Shown: positions 1 to 6,079 of the stretch, one piece after another
How positions within the stretch are numbered: the first letter of the stretch is position 1
Layout of the letters: the number at the start of each line of letters is the position of its first letter
Assembly: GCA_004298625.1 (NCBI GenBank)
Contig: SCSY01000179.1
Span: 1-8,202 of the forward strand
Source: Nitrospirota bacterium
GTDB lineage: Bacteria; Nitrospirota; Thermodesulfovibrionia; Thermodesulfovibrionales; UBA1546
Direction of reading: 5' to 3'
Length of the DNA: 8,202 nucleotides
Translations under genes and position numbers: made by a program
Notes under the pieces: generated by a model
What the model was told of the DNA's origin: nothing
Databases searched by the model: none
Seen by the model: the letters and a program-made list of their open reading frames with translations, nothing else

Positions 1-1029
1 GTTACAACAGGCGATATGCTTAAGAGAGTCTTCTCCCCTGATTTCAAACAGGAAGAGTCCGCCTTCTTTATGCCGTCGGGTGCAGGGCCATGCAGGTTTG
101 GGCAATACAATGTATTCCACAGGATGGCGCTCGATGAACTTGGCTATTCCGATGTCCCGATATTCGCTCCAAATCAGGATGCAGAATTTTATAAAGATCT
201 TGGGATAGTCGGCAAAGATTTTACTCTCTGGTCCTGGAAAGGAATTATCGCAGTTGAACTTTTAACCAAGTGCCTGCATGAGACAAGGCCTTATGAAAAA
301 GAAAGGGGTTCTGCGGATTTCTTTTATCAGGAATACCTTAAAAAAATGTATTCCTCACTAAAAGGCAGTGACGGTAAAGTTGAGACGCTTCTTGAGGCTG
401 TGCGCACGGATTTTGAAAACCTTCCGAGATATAAACAAAGCAAACCCTTGATAGGAATAATCGGCGAGATATTCGTAAGAAGCAACAAGTTCTCGAATGA
501 AAATCTGATAAGAAAGGTCGAGGCGCTCGGCGGCGAGGCATGGCTGGCTCCTGTTGAGGAATGGATTTATTATGTGAACTACAGTGCCGCTCAAAAAGCC
601 TTGCTAAAAAAAGACTGGTCTGCTATCATGAATACTCTTTTGACAACGTTCTTTCAAAAGAGGATTGAGCACAGGTATGCAGGATACTTCAAGGGGTTTC
701 TTAAAACCCTGAAAGAGCCCGCGACAAAAGAGATAGTGAAAAAGGCGTCGCCCTATCTGCACAGGTCTTTTGAGGGAGAAACAATACTGAGCATCGGAAA
801 GACAATTGACCTTATGGAAAAAGGGGCGTCCGGCATCGTAAATGCAATGCCTTTCGGATGCATGCCGGGCACGATAGTAACCGCCCTGATGCAAGGGCTG
901 AAAAGAGATTATGGCGTGCCGTCAATAAACATACCTTATGACGGGACCGAATCTCCAACAACAGATATACAGCTTGAGGCATTCATGCATCAGGCTAAGG
1001 AATACAGTAATAAAGTAATAAGTGAATAG
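1..1029 (+). CDS. 2-hydroxyacyl-CoA dehydratase activase-related protein (COG3581/DUF2229-like), 5' end missing
   Basis: The reading frame is already open at base 1, and a conserved-looking VTTGD stretch precedes the first ATG (base 16). The gene therefore most likely begins outside the window and ATG 16 is internal. About 342 residues are visible. Seen: a PSGAGPCRFGQY motif with Cys at 91-93, and near the C terminus a PFGCMPG motif with Cys at 859-861, followed by a VPSINIPYDGTESP stretch. Such conserved Cys-Gly-Pro motifs are typical of the family related to the subunits and activator of 2-hydroxyacyl-CoA dehydratases, where cysteines hold Fe-S clusters for ATP-driven low-potential electron transfer. 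Members may stand alone or be fused to an ASKHA-type ATPase activase domain; which applies here cannot be seen. The substrate is unknown. No rho-independent terminator follows the stop, so read-through into the next small genes is possible. Confidence 0.8.
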   Translation, partial: VTTGDMLKRVFSPDFKQEESAFFMPSGAGPCRFGQYNVFHRMALDELGYSDVPIFAPNQDAEFYKDLGIVGKDFTLWSWKGIIAVELLTKCLHETRPYEKERGSADFFYQEYLKKMYSSLKGSDGKVETLLEAVRTDFENLPRYKQSKPLIGIIGEIFVRSNKFSNENLIRKVEALGGEAWLAPVEEWIYYVNYSAAQKALLKKDWSAIMNTLLTTFFQKRIEHRYAGYFKGFLKTLKEPATKEIVKKASPYLHRSFEGETILSIGKTIDLMEKGASGIVNAMPFGCMPGTIVTALMQGLKRDYGVPSINIPYDGTESPTTDIQLEAFMHQAKEYSNKVISE

Positions 1030-1033
1030 TGTA

Positions 1034-1082
1034 AGTGTAAGTGAACAGTTTTTGACTGACACTCACACTGCTCACTAACACT
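1034..1082 (+). promoter_or_regulatory. Imperfect 16-bp hairpin ahead of the small ribosomal gene
   Basis: Bases 1034-1049 pair with 1067-1082 at 14 of 16 positions (mismatches at 1039/1077 and 1045/1071), leaving a 17-nt loop. The 5' arm lies in a short direct-repeat tract of GTGTAA/GTGAA units. The structure starts 5 nt after the upstream stop codon and ends 7 nt before the Shine-Dalgarno of the 32-codon gene. There is no T-tract after it, so it is not an ordinary terminator. It may be an RNA-processing or translational control element, or a remnant of a dispersed repeat. Role not established. Confidence 0.5.
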
Positions 1083-1089
1083 AAGAAAG

Positions 1090-1099
1090 AGGAGGTGAT
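1090..1099 (+). promoter_or_regulatory. Extended Shine-Dalgarno AGGAGGTGAT
   Basis: Ten consecutive bases match the complement of the usual bacterial 16S rRNA 3' end (ATCACCTCCT). The GGAGG core ends 7 nt before the GTG at 1103. This site decides that GTG 1103 is a real start, although the gene is only 32 codons and uses a non-ATG codon. Confidence 0.85.
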
Positions 1100-1102
1100 T
1101 CG

Positions 1103-1201
1103 GTGGGTAGTGTCGTAAAGTGGCGCAAGAAAAAAATGAGCAAGCATAAACATAAAAAGCTTCTCAAAAAGACAAAACATCAAAGAAGAGCCAGCAAATA
1201 G
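1103..1201 (+). CDS. bS22 / AURKAIP1-COX24-type small ribosomal protein, 32 aa
   Basis: A GTG-initiated 32-codon gene starting MGSVVKWRKKKMSKHKH and ending in KKTKHQRRASK. It contains no acidic residue, and about half of it is Lys, Arg or His. The pattern GSV-x-K-x-R-K-K-M-x-K-x-K-H-x-K-L-L-x-x-T-x-x-Q-R-R matches from memory the mycobacterial 30S protein bS22 and the C-terminal domain of the mitochondrial ribosomal protein mS38 (AURKAIP1/COX24), which bind helices of the small-subunit rRNA. Such proteins are usually unannotated because of their size. The start is fixed by the 10-base Shine-Dalgarno just upstream. It lies 24 nt before the coiled-coil gene and is probably co-transcribed with it. 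A ribosomal location here is inferred from the family. Confidence 0.88.
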   Translation: MGSVVKWRKKKMSKHKHKKLLKKTKHQRRASK

Positions 1202-1225
1202 TCTGCGACTCTTAAAGAGGATAAA

Positions 1226-1432
1226 ATGAAGGAATCGGCCTTAAAAGAAAAACTCGATATTATCGAAGGAGAGATTAACACCCTCACAGATAAAATCGAA
1301 GACATGGACGATCTGGAAAAAACTATCAAAGACATTCAGATGGAGATAAAAGGGCTGAAAGTGTTCCTGAGCAGGGTTAATCCGGAGTTTAAAAAGCAGT
1401 TCCCTGAGATAATAAAAAAATTGGAAGGCTAA
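1226..1432 (+). CDS. Small coiled-coil protein, function unknown (68 aa)
   Basis: I do not recognise a named family. The protein is highly charged, has no Cys, signal peptide or membrane segment, and is dominated by regularly spaced Leu, Ile and Met in residues 6-48, as expected of one amphipathic coiled-coil helix. A short Pro-containing tail follows (VNPEFKKQFPEIIKKLEG). An AAGAGGA ribosome site ends 4 nt before the ATG. It follows the bS22-like gene by 24 nt on the same strand, so co-expression is likely. Its TAA overlaps, in opposite orientation, the TAG of the neighbouring minus-strand gene. It is likely a cytoplasmic dimer or oligomer; any link to the ribosome is only suggested by position. 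Confidence 0.75.
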   Translation: MKESALKEKLDIIEGEINTLTDKIEDMDDLEKTIKDIQMEIKGLKVFLSRVNPEFKKQFPEIIKKLEG

Positions 1433-2226
1433 TCGAACCTGCTCACCCTCACCCCTATAAAGGGCATGGAGTTTATATAGTCATAAAGCCTTACTTTTTT
1501 AACCTCTCCTCCTTTATTTTTTACTCCGCCGGCATGAATAAGATAAGCTTCCCGGTCTTCTGCGTTCTGTCTTCTGTATTCTATTTTTACTATTCCGATA
1601 TGCCCGACAATCTCGCCGACTTTCCTTTTTTCGACCGCTTTTATAAAAAAAACAAAATCACCATTCCTCAGATTTAAACTGCTGGAACTTTTTGAACTTC
1701 TTAAACTCTTTAACAAATCTTCTTTTGAAACCATCTTAACTTTTTCCCTTCCCCTCGACCCTGCTATTTCCGTAATCTCAGCGATTTCTCCCGTAACCTC
1801 CCTTCCCCATTTTCCGCTTTCAAGCATGTCCTCCCCGTACTGAAACCTGTCATCGTAATTAAGCACATTTCCCTTAGTGTCAAGACTTCCTTTGTTTATG
1901 AACCTTTTATCAAGCGCAATATTTATTGCTTGTTCAGGAGAAATGCTCGCCGCAAGTTCAAGCGCTCTGAAACTGAGATACATGCAGTCTACCCTGTCGT
2001 CGGCAACGATAGCCTTCTTCGTTACATACTCGCCCATGGAATCGGGGTCATACGGCGTCCCCACAAACTTCTCCGCCCACAAAGCAATCCTCTCGCCAAC
2101 GGGCTTGTCTGCAATCTCTTTCTGAAAAGAGGCAATTTCTGTTTCTGACATGAAGGAATGAGCAGGGATATGAGAGAGCAATATAAAAACAAATAGCACA
2201 CTAAAAATGATTGTTTTGAGCGGCAT
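1429..2226 (-). CDS. DUF1460-type secreted cysteine peptidase / N-acetylmuramoyl-L-alanine amidase-like protein
   Basis: 265 aa from the ATG at 2226. I prefer this start because an AGGTGG ribosome site lies 4 nt upstream and the protein then opens with a typical signal sequence: Lys4, a hydrophobic core at residues 6-18, then IPAHS. A longer in-frame reading from 2304 would put 26 residues translated from a hairpin repeat in front of it. Seen: FVGTPYDPDSMGEY (54-67), RVDCMYLSFRALELA with Cys81, GDFVFF (189-194), VGHIGIV with His209, LIHAGG with His231, and a C-terminal IGVRVSRF. This is the Cys...HxG...HA order of the DUF1460/NlpC-P60-like papain fold that acts on peptidoglycan peptides or amide bonds. 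Cys81 and His209 are the likely catalytic pair. Predicted location is periplasm or outer face. It lies 93 nt behind trpS on the same strand and could be co-transcribed with it. The exact bond cleaved is unknown. Confidence 0.78.
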   Translation of the reverse strand: MPLKTIIFSVLFVFILLSHIPAHSFMSETEIASFQKEIADKPVGERIALWAEKFVGTPYDPDSMGEYVTKKAIVADDRVDCMYLSFRALELAASISPEQAINIALDKRFINKGSLDTKGNVLNYDDRFQYGEDMLESGKWGREVTGEIAEITEIAGSRGREKVKMVSKEDLLKSLRSSKSSSSLNLRNGDFVFFIKAVEKRKVGEIVGHIGIVKIEYRRQNAEDREAYLIHAGGVKNKGGEVKKVRLYDYINSMPFIGVRVSRFD

Positions 2227-2229
2227 AAG

Positions 2230-2271
2230 TCCACCTAAGGCGGATTCGGTAATCCCGAATGCCTTCGGGAT
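2230..2271 (-). repeat. Palindromic leader: two adjacent stem-loops, one covering the ribosome site
   Basis: Between trpS and the DUF1460 gene, bases 2252-2259 and 2264-2271 form a perfect 8-bp stem (ATCCCGAA/TTCGGGAT, 4-nt loop). Next to it, 2230-2235 and 2239-2244 form a 6-bp stem with one G-U pair in the transcript and a 3-nt loop; this arm contains the AGGTGG ribosome site. A third, mutually exclusive pairing is 2244-2249 with 2255-2260 (ATTCGG/CCGAAT). No T-tract is present. It may be a dispersed palindromic repeat or a translational control leader; the sequence alone does not decide. Confidence 0.55.
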
Positions 2272-2319
2272 CGAAAAATATCGTAGCAAGCGAAAAGCAG
2301 TCATTTTTAAAACCTTCCT

Positions 2320-3309
2320 CTACCCCAGCCCCATCGCTTCGCGGACAAAATGCATCGTCTCCTCCGCAACCTGCCTTGCCTTATCAGTCCCCTTCTCCGC
2401 TATTTCCATAACAAGCTTTGGATTTGCAATAAGCTCGGAACGCTTCTTCCATATCGGTTCAAGAACATTAAAAATATTCTTTGTCAGTATCTTTTTGCAC
2501 TCAATGCACCCTATTCCCGCTGTCCTGCATCCCTCAGCAACCACATCCTGTTCTTCTTTTGTTGAAAAAATCTTGTGGAGTTGGAAAACAGGCGACCTCT
2601 CAGGCTCTCCCTTATCAGTCCGCCTTTTCCTTGCGGGGTCCGTCATCATTGTCTTAAGCTTCTGTTCGACAACTTCCGGAGAATCCGAAAGATAAATCGC
2701 ATTATCATAACTCTTCGACATCTTTCTTCCGTCAATTCCCGGCACTTTCGGGAATTCCGTAAGCAACGCCTCAGGCTCCGGGAATACTTCCTTATATAAA
2801 AAATTGAATCTCCTTGAAATCTCCCTCGATATCTCAAGATGCGGCACCTGATCAACACCGACAGGGACATACTTTGCCCTATAGATTATTATGTCTGCTG
2901 TCTGTAATAATGGATAGCCTAAGAAACCATAAGTAGAAAGATCCCTGTCCTTAAGTTCCTGCTGTTTTTCCTTGTATGTTGGAACCCTCTCGAGCCAGCC
3001 GAGCGGCGTTATCATTGACAGCAGAAGATGCAGTTCAGCGTGCTGGAGAATCTTCGACTGCAGAAATATCGTGCACTTTTCGGGGTCAAGCCCTGAAGCA
3101 AGATAATTTATCAGAAGGTCCTGTGTTGATTCCTTAAGCCCTGATGGATTTGCGTATCCGGTCGTAAGCGCATGCCAGTCCGCTATAAAATAGAAACAGT
3201 CATACTTATCCTGAAGCCTCACCCAGTTCTGAAGGGCTCCGACGAGATTCCCGAGATGAAGCTTTCCGCTTGCCTGCATGCCGCTGAGGACTCTTTCTCT
3301 ATGAGTCAT
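2320..3309 (-). CDS. trpS: Tryptophanyl-tRNA synthetase (EC 6.1.1.2)
   Basis: 329 aa, the normal length for bacterial TrpRS, a cytoplasmic class Ic enzyme that charges tRNA-Trp using ATP. Seen: VLSGMQASGKLHLGN (7-21) with the HIGH-type HLGN at 18-21; the tryptophan/ATP-site block GVDQVPHLEISREISRRFN (151-169); the KMSKS loop at 196-200 in DGRKMSKSYDN; and a helical anticodon-binding C terminus. ATG 3309 is preferred over an in-frame GTG at 3330 because family members begin about six residues before the VLSGM motif and an AAGG lies 6 nt upstream. Cys261, Cys268 and Cys271 form the C-x6-C-x2-C part of the 4Fe-4S motif known from Thermotoga-type TrpRS, but the expected first cysteine is absent (Arg238-Ser239 there). 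It has its own promoter just upstream, and the DUF1460 gene follows. Confidence 0.97.
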   Translation of the reverse strand: MTHRERVLSGMQASGKLHLGNLVGALQNWVRLQDKYDCFYFIADWHALTTGYANPSGLKESTQDLLINYLASGLDPEKCTIFLQSKILQHAELHLLLSMITPLGWLERVPTYKEKQQELKDRDLSTYGFLGYPLLQTADIIIYRAKYVPVGVDQVPHLEISREISRRFNFLYKEVFPEPEALLTEFPKVPGIDGRKMSKSYDNAIYLSDSPEVVEQKLKTMMTDPARKRRTDKGEPERSPVFQLHKIFSTKEEQDVVAEGCRTAGIGCIECKKILTKNIFNVLEPIWKKRSELIANPKLVMEIAEKGTDKARQVAEETMHFVREAMGLG

Positions 3310-3356
3310 AGACCACCTTAACCTCCACACTTAATAAATAGTGAAACATAAATTAT

Positions 3357-3386
3357 ATTATGAATCTATCTGTAAGGGGCTGTCAA
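3357..3386 (-). promoter_or_regulatory. Sigma70-like promoter for trpS
   Basis: On the minus strand, a perfect TTGACA at 3386-3381 is followed after 18 bp by CATAAT at 3362-3357 (5 of 6 consensus). The predicted start site near 3350 gives a leader of about 40 nt to the ATG at 3309. It lies in the 93-bp gap after the M50 gene, so trpS need not depend on the upstream gene. Confidence 0.65.
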
Positions 3387-3402
3387 GAAATACGGCATGA
3401 AT

Positions 3403-4071
3403 TTAAAACAGCGACAGAAGTTGCAGGAAAAGATTCACCATCGGGATCACAAAATAATCCGCTATATGGGTGTATATAAGTATGATAACGATTATAAAAC
3501 CAAATGGCTCAATTTTGCTTAATAAAATTGCCTGCTTTTGCGGAAGGAATCCAACAGCTACCCTCCCGCCATCAAGAGGCGGAATCGGAATCAGATTAAA
3601 TGACGCCAGCACAACGTTTATGATTATACTTGACTTAAGCATCATGGCAATTGGCTCTAAAACTGTTGCTGTCATGCCTTCGGGAGCAAAAGACAGGAGC
3701 GGGAATACCGCAAACTTTAGCATCAACATGCTCACTGTCGCAAGCAGTATATTGGTAACAGGGCCGCCGGCCGCAGATATCGCCATATCCCTTCTCGGGT
3801 TTTTAAAATTCATGGGATTTATCGGGACAGGCTTTGCATAACCAAATACAAACTGGCCATTTGTAAAAATAAGCAGCAAGAAAGGCATTATGATTGTGCC
3901 GAACAGGTCTATGTGCGCAATCGGGTTTATTGTAAGCCGCCCCATCATCTTGGCAGTAGGGTCGCCCAGTTTATTTGCGATAAACCCATGGGAAAGCTCA
4001 TGGAATGTTATAGCTATCAGCACTGGAAGCGCTGATATAGCAAGTTGTCTTAAAATAGTTTCTATATCCAA
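3403..4071 (-). CDS. Site-2 protease family intramembrane metalloprotease (peptidase M50)
   Basis: 222 aa, strongly hydrophobic, with several predicted membrane segments (about 8-30, 57-72, 100-124, 145-163, 190-205). Seen: the zinc-binding HELSH at residues 24-28 inside the first segment, the AGGPVTN motif (101-107), and NLIPIPPLDGG (159-169), whose Asp167 is the third zinc ligand in this family. It resembles the short YwhC-like branch without a PDZ domain, so the substrate (anti-sigma factor, signal peptide remnant or other) cannot be named. The start must be TTG 4071: an in-frame TAA sits two codons upstream (4080-4078), and the first internal Met (residue 42) would remove HELSH. An AGG lies 9 nt before the TTG. 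A promoter precedes it, and trpS follows on the same strand. Confidence 0.9.
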   Translation of the reverse strand: MDIETILRQLAISALPVLIAITFHELSHGFIANKLGDPTAKMMGRLTINPIAHIDLFGTIIMPFLLLIFTNGQFVFGYAKPVPINPMNFKNPRRDMAISAAGGPVTNILLATVSMLMLKFAVFPLLSFAPEGMTATVLEPIAMMLKSSIIINVVLASFNLIPIPPLDGGRVAVGFLPQKQAILLSKIEPFGFIIVIILIYTHIADYFVIPMVNLFLQLLSLF

Positions 4072-4096
4072 TTTTATTTACCTGAAGAATTTAAAG

Positions 4097-4126
4097 ACTA
4101 TAATGTTTTTTCTGCCGAAAAGTCAA
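4097..4126 (-). promoter_or_regulatory. Sigma70-like promoter for the M50 protease gene
   Basis: On the minus strand, TTGACT at 4126-4121 (5 of 6) and TATAGT at 4102-4097 (5 of 6) are separated by 18 bp. The predicted start near 4090 leaves about 19 nt to the TTG start codon, enough for the AGG ribosome site. Confidence 0.62.
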
Positions 4127-4163
4127 ATCTCTTTGCTCTGTTAGGGCTAATCCCTACGCGGGG

Positions 4164-4193
4164 TTTACCTTCATCAAGGAAAATTCGTATAAT
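4164..4193 (+). promoter_or_regulatory. Candidate sigma70 promoter for pckG
   Basis: A perfect TATAAT at 4188-4193 is preceded at 18 bp by TTTACC (4164-4169, 4 of 6 consensus). The predicted start near 4199-4201 gives a leader of about 90 nt that begins with the 10-bp inverted repeat at 4205. The weak -35 fits a promoter needing an activator, but that is inference. It is divergent to the protease promoter about 40 bp away. Confidence 0.5.
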
Positions 4194-4204
4194 ATATAGC
4201 TCTG

Positions 4205-4238
4205 GATTTAAATTGTTCATTTGTCCGTAATTTAAATC
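4205..4238 (+). promoter_or_regulatory. Perfect 10-bp inverted repeat in the pckG leader, possible operator
   Basis: GATTTAAATT (4205-4214) and AATTTAAATC (4229-4238) are exact reverse complements around a 14-nt spacer. Each arm contains the self-palindrome ATTTAAAT, with centres 24 bp apart, a little over two helical turns. The repeat starts a few bases after the predicted transcription start, which suits a repressor operator pair. An RNA hairpin is also possible but would be an AT-rich, weak stem. The binding protein is unknown. Confidence 0.5.
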
Positions 4239-4291
4239 ACTGCTCACTTATAAAAAACATAGAAAAAAACAGGTTTTAAGGAGAAAGTTAT

Positions 4292-6079
4292 ATGAATACC
4301 GATGTCAAGAATGAAAGGCTAAATAACTGGATCAAAGAAATGGCGGATATGTGCCGGCCTGACGATATTTATTTATGTAACGGTACTAAGGAAGAATATA
4401 ACCTCATGATGGCAAAGCTGCTGGCAAGCGGAAGCGCCATTCCCCTTAAAAAACGGTCTAACAGTTATCTTTTCCGCTCTGATCCGAGCGATGTGGCGCG
4501 TGTCGAAGACCGTACATACATAAGCACATCCTTGAAAGATGAAGCAGGCCCAACAAACAACTGGATTGATCCCGTTGAACTTAAAAATACTATGAAGAAT
4601 TTTTACAAGGGATGCATGAAAGGCCGCACAATGTATGTAATCCCCTTTTCAATGGGGCCGGTAGGTTCTCCAATCTCAAAGATCGGGGTAGAGATCACGG
4701 ACAGCCCTTATGTGGTGGTAAATATGCATACCATGACTCGCGTGAGTTCAAGAGTGATGGAACTCCTTAATGCCGGCGAAGATTTTATTCCCTGCCTTCA
4801 TTCTATCGGCGCGCCTCTGGAAAAAGGACAGAAAGACGTTCAATGGCCCTGCGCACCTATTGAAAAAAAATATATAAGCCATTTCCCTGAAGAAAATCTT
4901 ATCTGGTCATACGGCTCTGGCTACGGTGGCAATGCCCTGCTCGGGAAAAAATGCCTTGCCTTGAGAATCGCTTCCGCAATGGCAAGAAGAGAAGGCTGGT
5001 TGGCTGAGCATATGCTTGTCCTGCGGCTGACCAATCCTGAGGGAAAACAATATCACATTGCCGCTGCATTCCCTTCTGCGTGCGGCAAAACAAATCTCGC
5101 TATGATGCAGCCCTCGATTAAAGGCTGGAAGTGCGAATGCATAGGCGATGACATAGCATGGATGAAGATCGGCGCTGACGGACGCCTCCACGCCATAAAT
5201 CCTGAAAGCGGTTTTTTTGGAGTCGCTCCGGGAACGTCTTATGACACCAATCCCATGGCAATGGATACCATCAGAGAAAATATTATCTTCACAAACTGCG
5301 CCCTTACGGATGACGGCGATGTATGGTGGGAAGGCATGACCGACGATGTTCCTTCTCATCTTATTGACTGGAAAGGACATGACTGGACTCCGAAAAGCAA
5401 AGGCGATGCGGCTCATCCGAATGCCCGTTTCACGGCTCCCGCCTCGCAGTGTCCTGTCATCTGCAAGGACTGGGAAGACCCGAAGGGCGTTCCGATAGAT
5501 ATCTTCATATTCGGCGGCAGGAGGAGCAGTGTTGTCCCCCTCGTCTATGAAGCCTTCTCATGGGAGCACGGCGTATTCCTCGGCGCAACTGCGGCGTCCG
5601 AAACCACTTTTGCCAATATCGGGGACGTAGGCTATTTAAGACGCGACCCTTTTGCGATGAAGCCCTTCTGCGGCTATAATATGGGCGATTATTTCCGTCA
5701 CTGGCTGAATATGGGAGAAAAGCTCGGGAACAATGCTCCAAGGATATTCTATGTAAACTGGTTCAGGAAAAATGAGGACGGAAAGTTCCTCTGGCCAGGG
5801 TTCAGCGACAACAGCCGTGTTCTCAAATGGATGTGCGAGCGAGTTGACAATAAGGTCAACGCAGAAAAATCACCCATAGGTTTATTGCCCAGGGAAACAG
5901 ATATTGACCTGACCGGCCTGAACATATCATCCGAAAATATGAAAGAACTGATGGAAGTTAACCTTAAGGAATGGAAGGCAGAGATACCTGATATCGAGAA
6001 CCATTTTGCAACATTCGGCAATCGTCTTCCCGGTGAATTAAAGAAACAGCTTACGGACCTCGCAAAGCGCATTGGATAA
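4292..6079 (+). CDS. pckG: Phosphoenolpyruvate carboxykinase, GTP-type (EC 4.1.1.32)
   Basis: 595 aa, full length for the GTP-dependent family, cytoplasmic. It interconverts oxaloacetate plus GTP with PEP, CO2 and GDP, normally in gluconeogenesis and sometimes run as a PEP-carboxylating anaplerotic step. Seen: YGSGYGGN (207-214); the P-loop PSACGKTN (261-268) with the reactive Cys264, Lys266 and Thr267; GDDIAW (285-290) with the Mg/Mn-binding Asp pair 286-287; the GFFGVAPGT block; the HPNARFTAPASQCP block with the phosphate-binding Arg; FGGRR (407-411); and the GATAASET segment. All expected active-site residues I can place are intact. The ATG has AAGGAG 8 nt upstream. The gene has its own promoter region with an inverted repeat, and it overlaps the following kinase-like gene by 8 bp. 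Confidence 0.98.
   Translation: MNTDVKNERLNNWIKEMADMCRPDDIYLCNGTKEEYNLMMAKLLASGSAIPLKKRSNSYLFRSDPSDVARVEDRTYISTSLKDEAGPTNNWIDPVELKNTMKNFYKGCMKGRTMYVIPFSMGPVGSPISKIGVEITDSPYVVVNMHTMTRVSSRVMELLNAGEDFIPCLHSIGAPLEKGQKDVQWPCAPIEKKYISHFPEENLIWSYGSGYGGNALLGKKCLALRIASAMARREGWLAEHMLVLRLTNPEGKQYHIAAAFPSACGKTNLAMMQPSIKGWKCECIGDDIAWMKIGADGRLHAINPESGFFGVAPGTSYDTNPMAMDTIRENIIFTNCALTDDGDVWWEGMTDDVPSHLIDWKGHDWTPKSKGDAAHPNARFTAPASQCPVICKDWEDPKGVPIDIFIFGGRRSSVVPLVYEAFSWEHGVFLGATAASETTFANIGDVGYLRRDPFAMKPFCGYNMGDYFRHWLNMGEKLGNNAPRIFYVNWFRKNEDGKFLWPGFSDNSRVLKWMCERVDNKVNAEKSPIGLLPRETDIDLTGLNISSENMKELMEVNLKEWKAEIPDIENHFATFGNRLPGELKKQLTDLAKRIG

Noticed and set aside
1052..1081. TTGACT with a possible TAACAC -10 before the small ribosomal gene
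   Set aside because: The -10 matches only 3 of 6, and the whole stretch is part of the hairpin, so I do not call a promoter. Transcription probably enters from upstream.
2207..2695. 162-codon open frame on the plus strand
   Set aside because: It is antisense to trpS, whose motifs are unambiguous; the product is Ser/Phe-rich with no recognisable domain or ribosome site.
2734..2756. Perfect 8-bp inverted repeat AATTCCCG/CGGGAATT with a 7-nt loop
   Set aside because: It is inside the trpS coding sequence just past the KMSKS codons. About one such 8-bp repeat with a short loop is expected by chance in 8 kb, and the protein sequence there is constrained.
4144..4168. Short imperfect stem TAATCCC/GGGTTTA upstream of pckG
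   Set aside because: Only 6 of 7 pairs, with no T-tract and overlapping the candidate -35, so it is too weak to call a terminator or riboswitch.
4238..4248. 11-base CACTGCTCACT shared with 1066-1076
   Set aside because: Several identical 11-mers are expected by chance in a window of this size, and the contexts differ.
4907..5416. 169-codon open frame on the minus strand
   Set aside because: It is opposite the P-loop region of pckG and is a shadow of that strongly conserved coding sequence.
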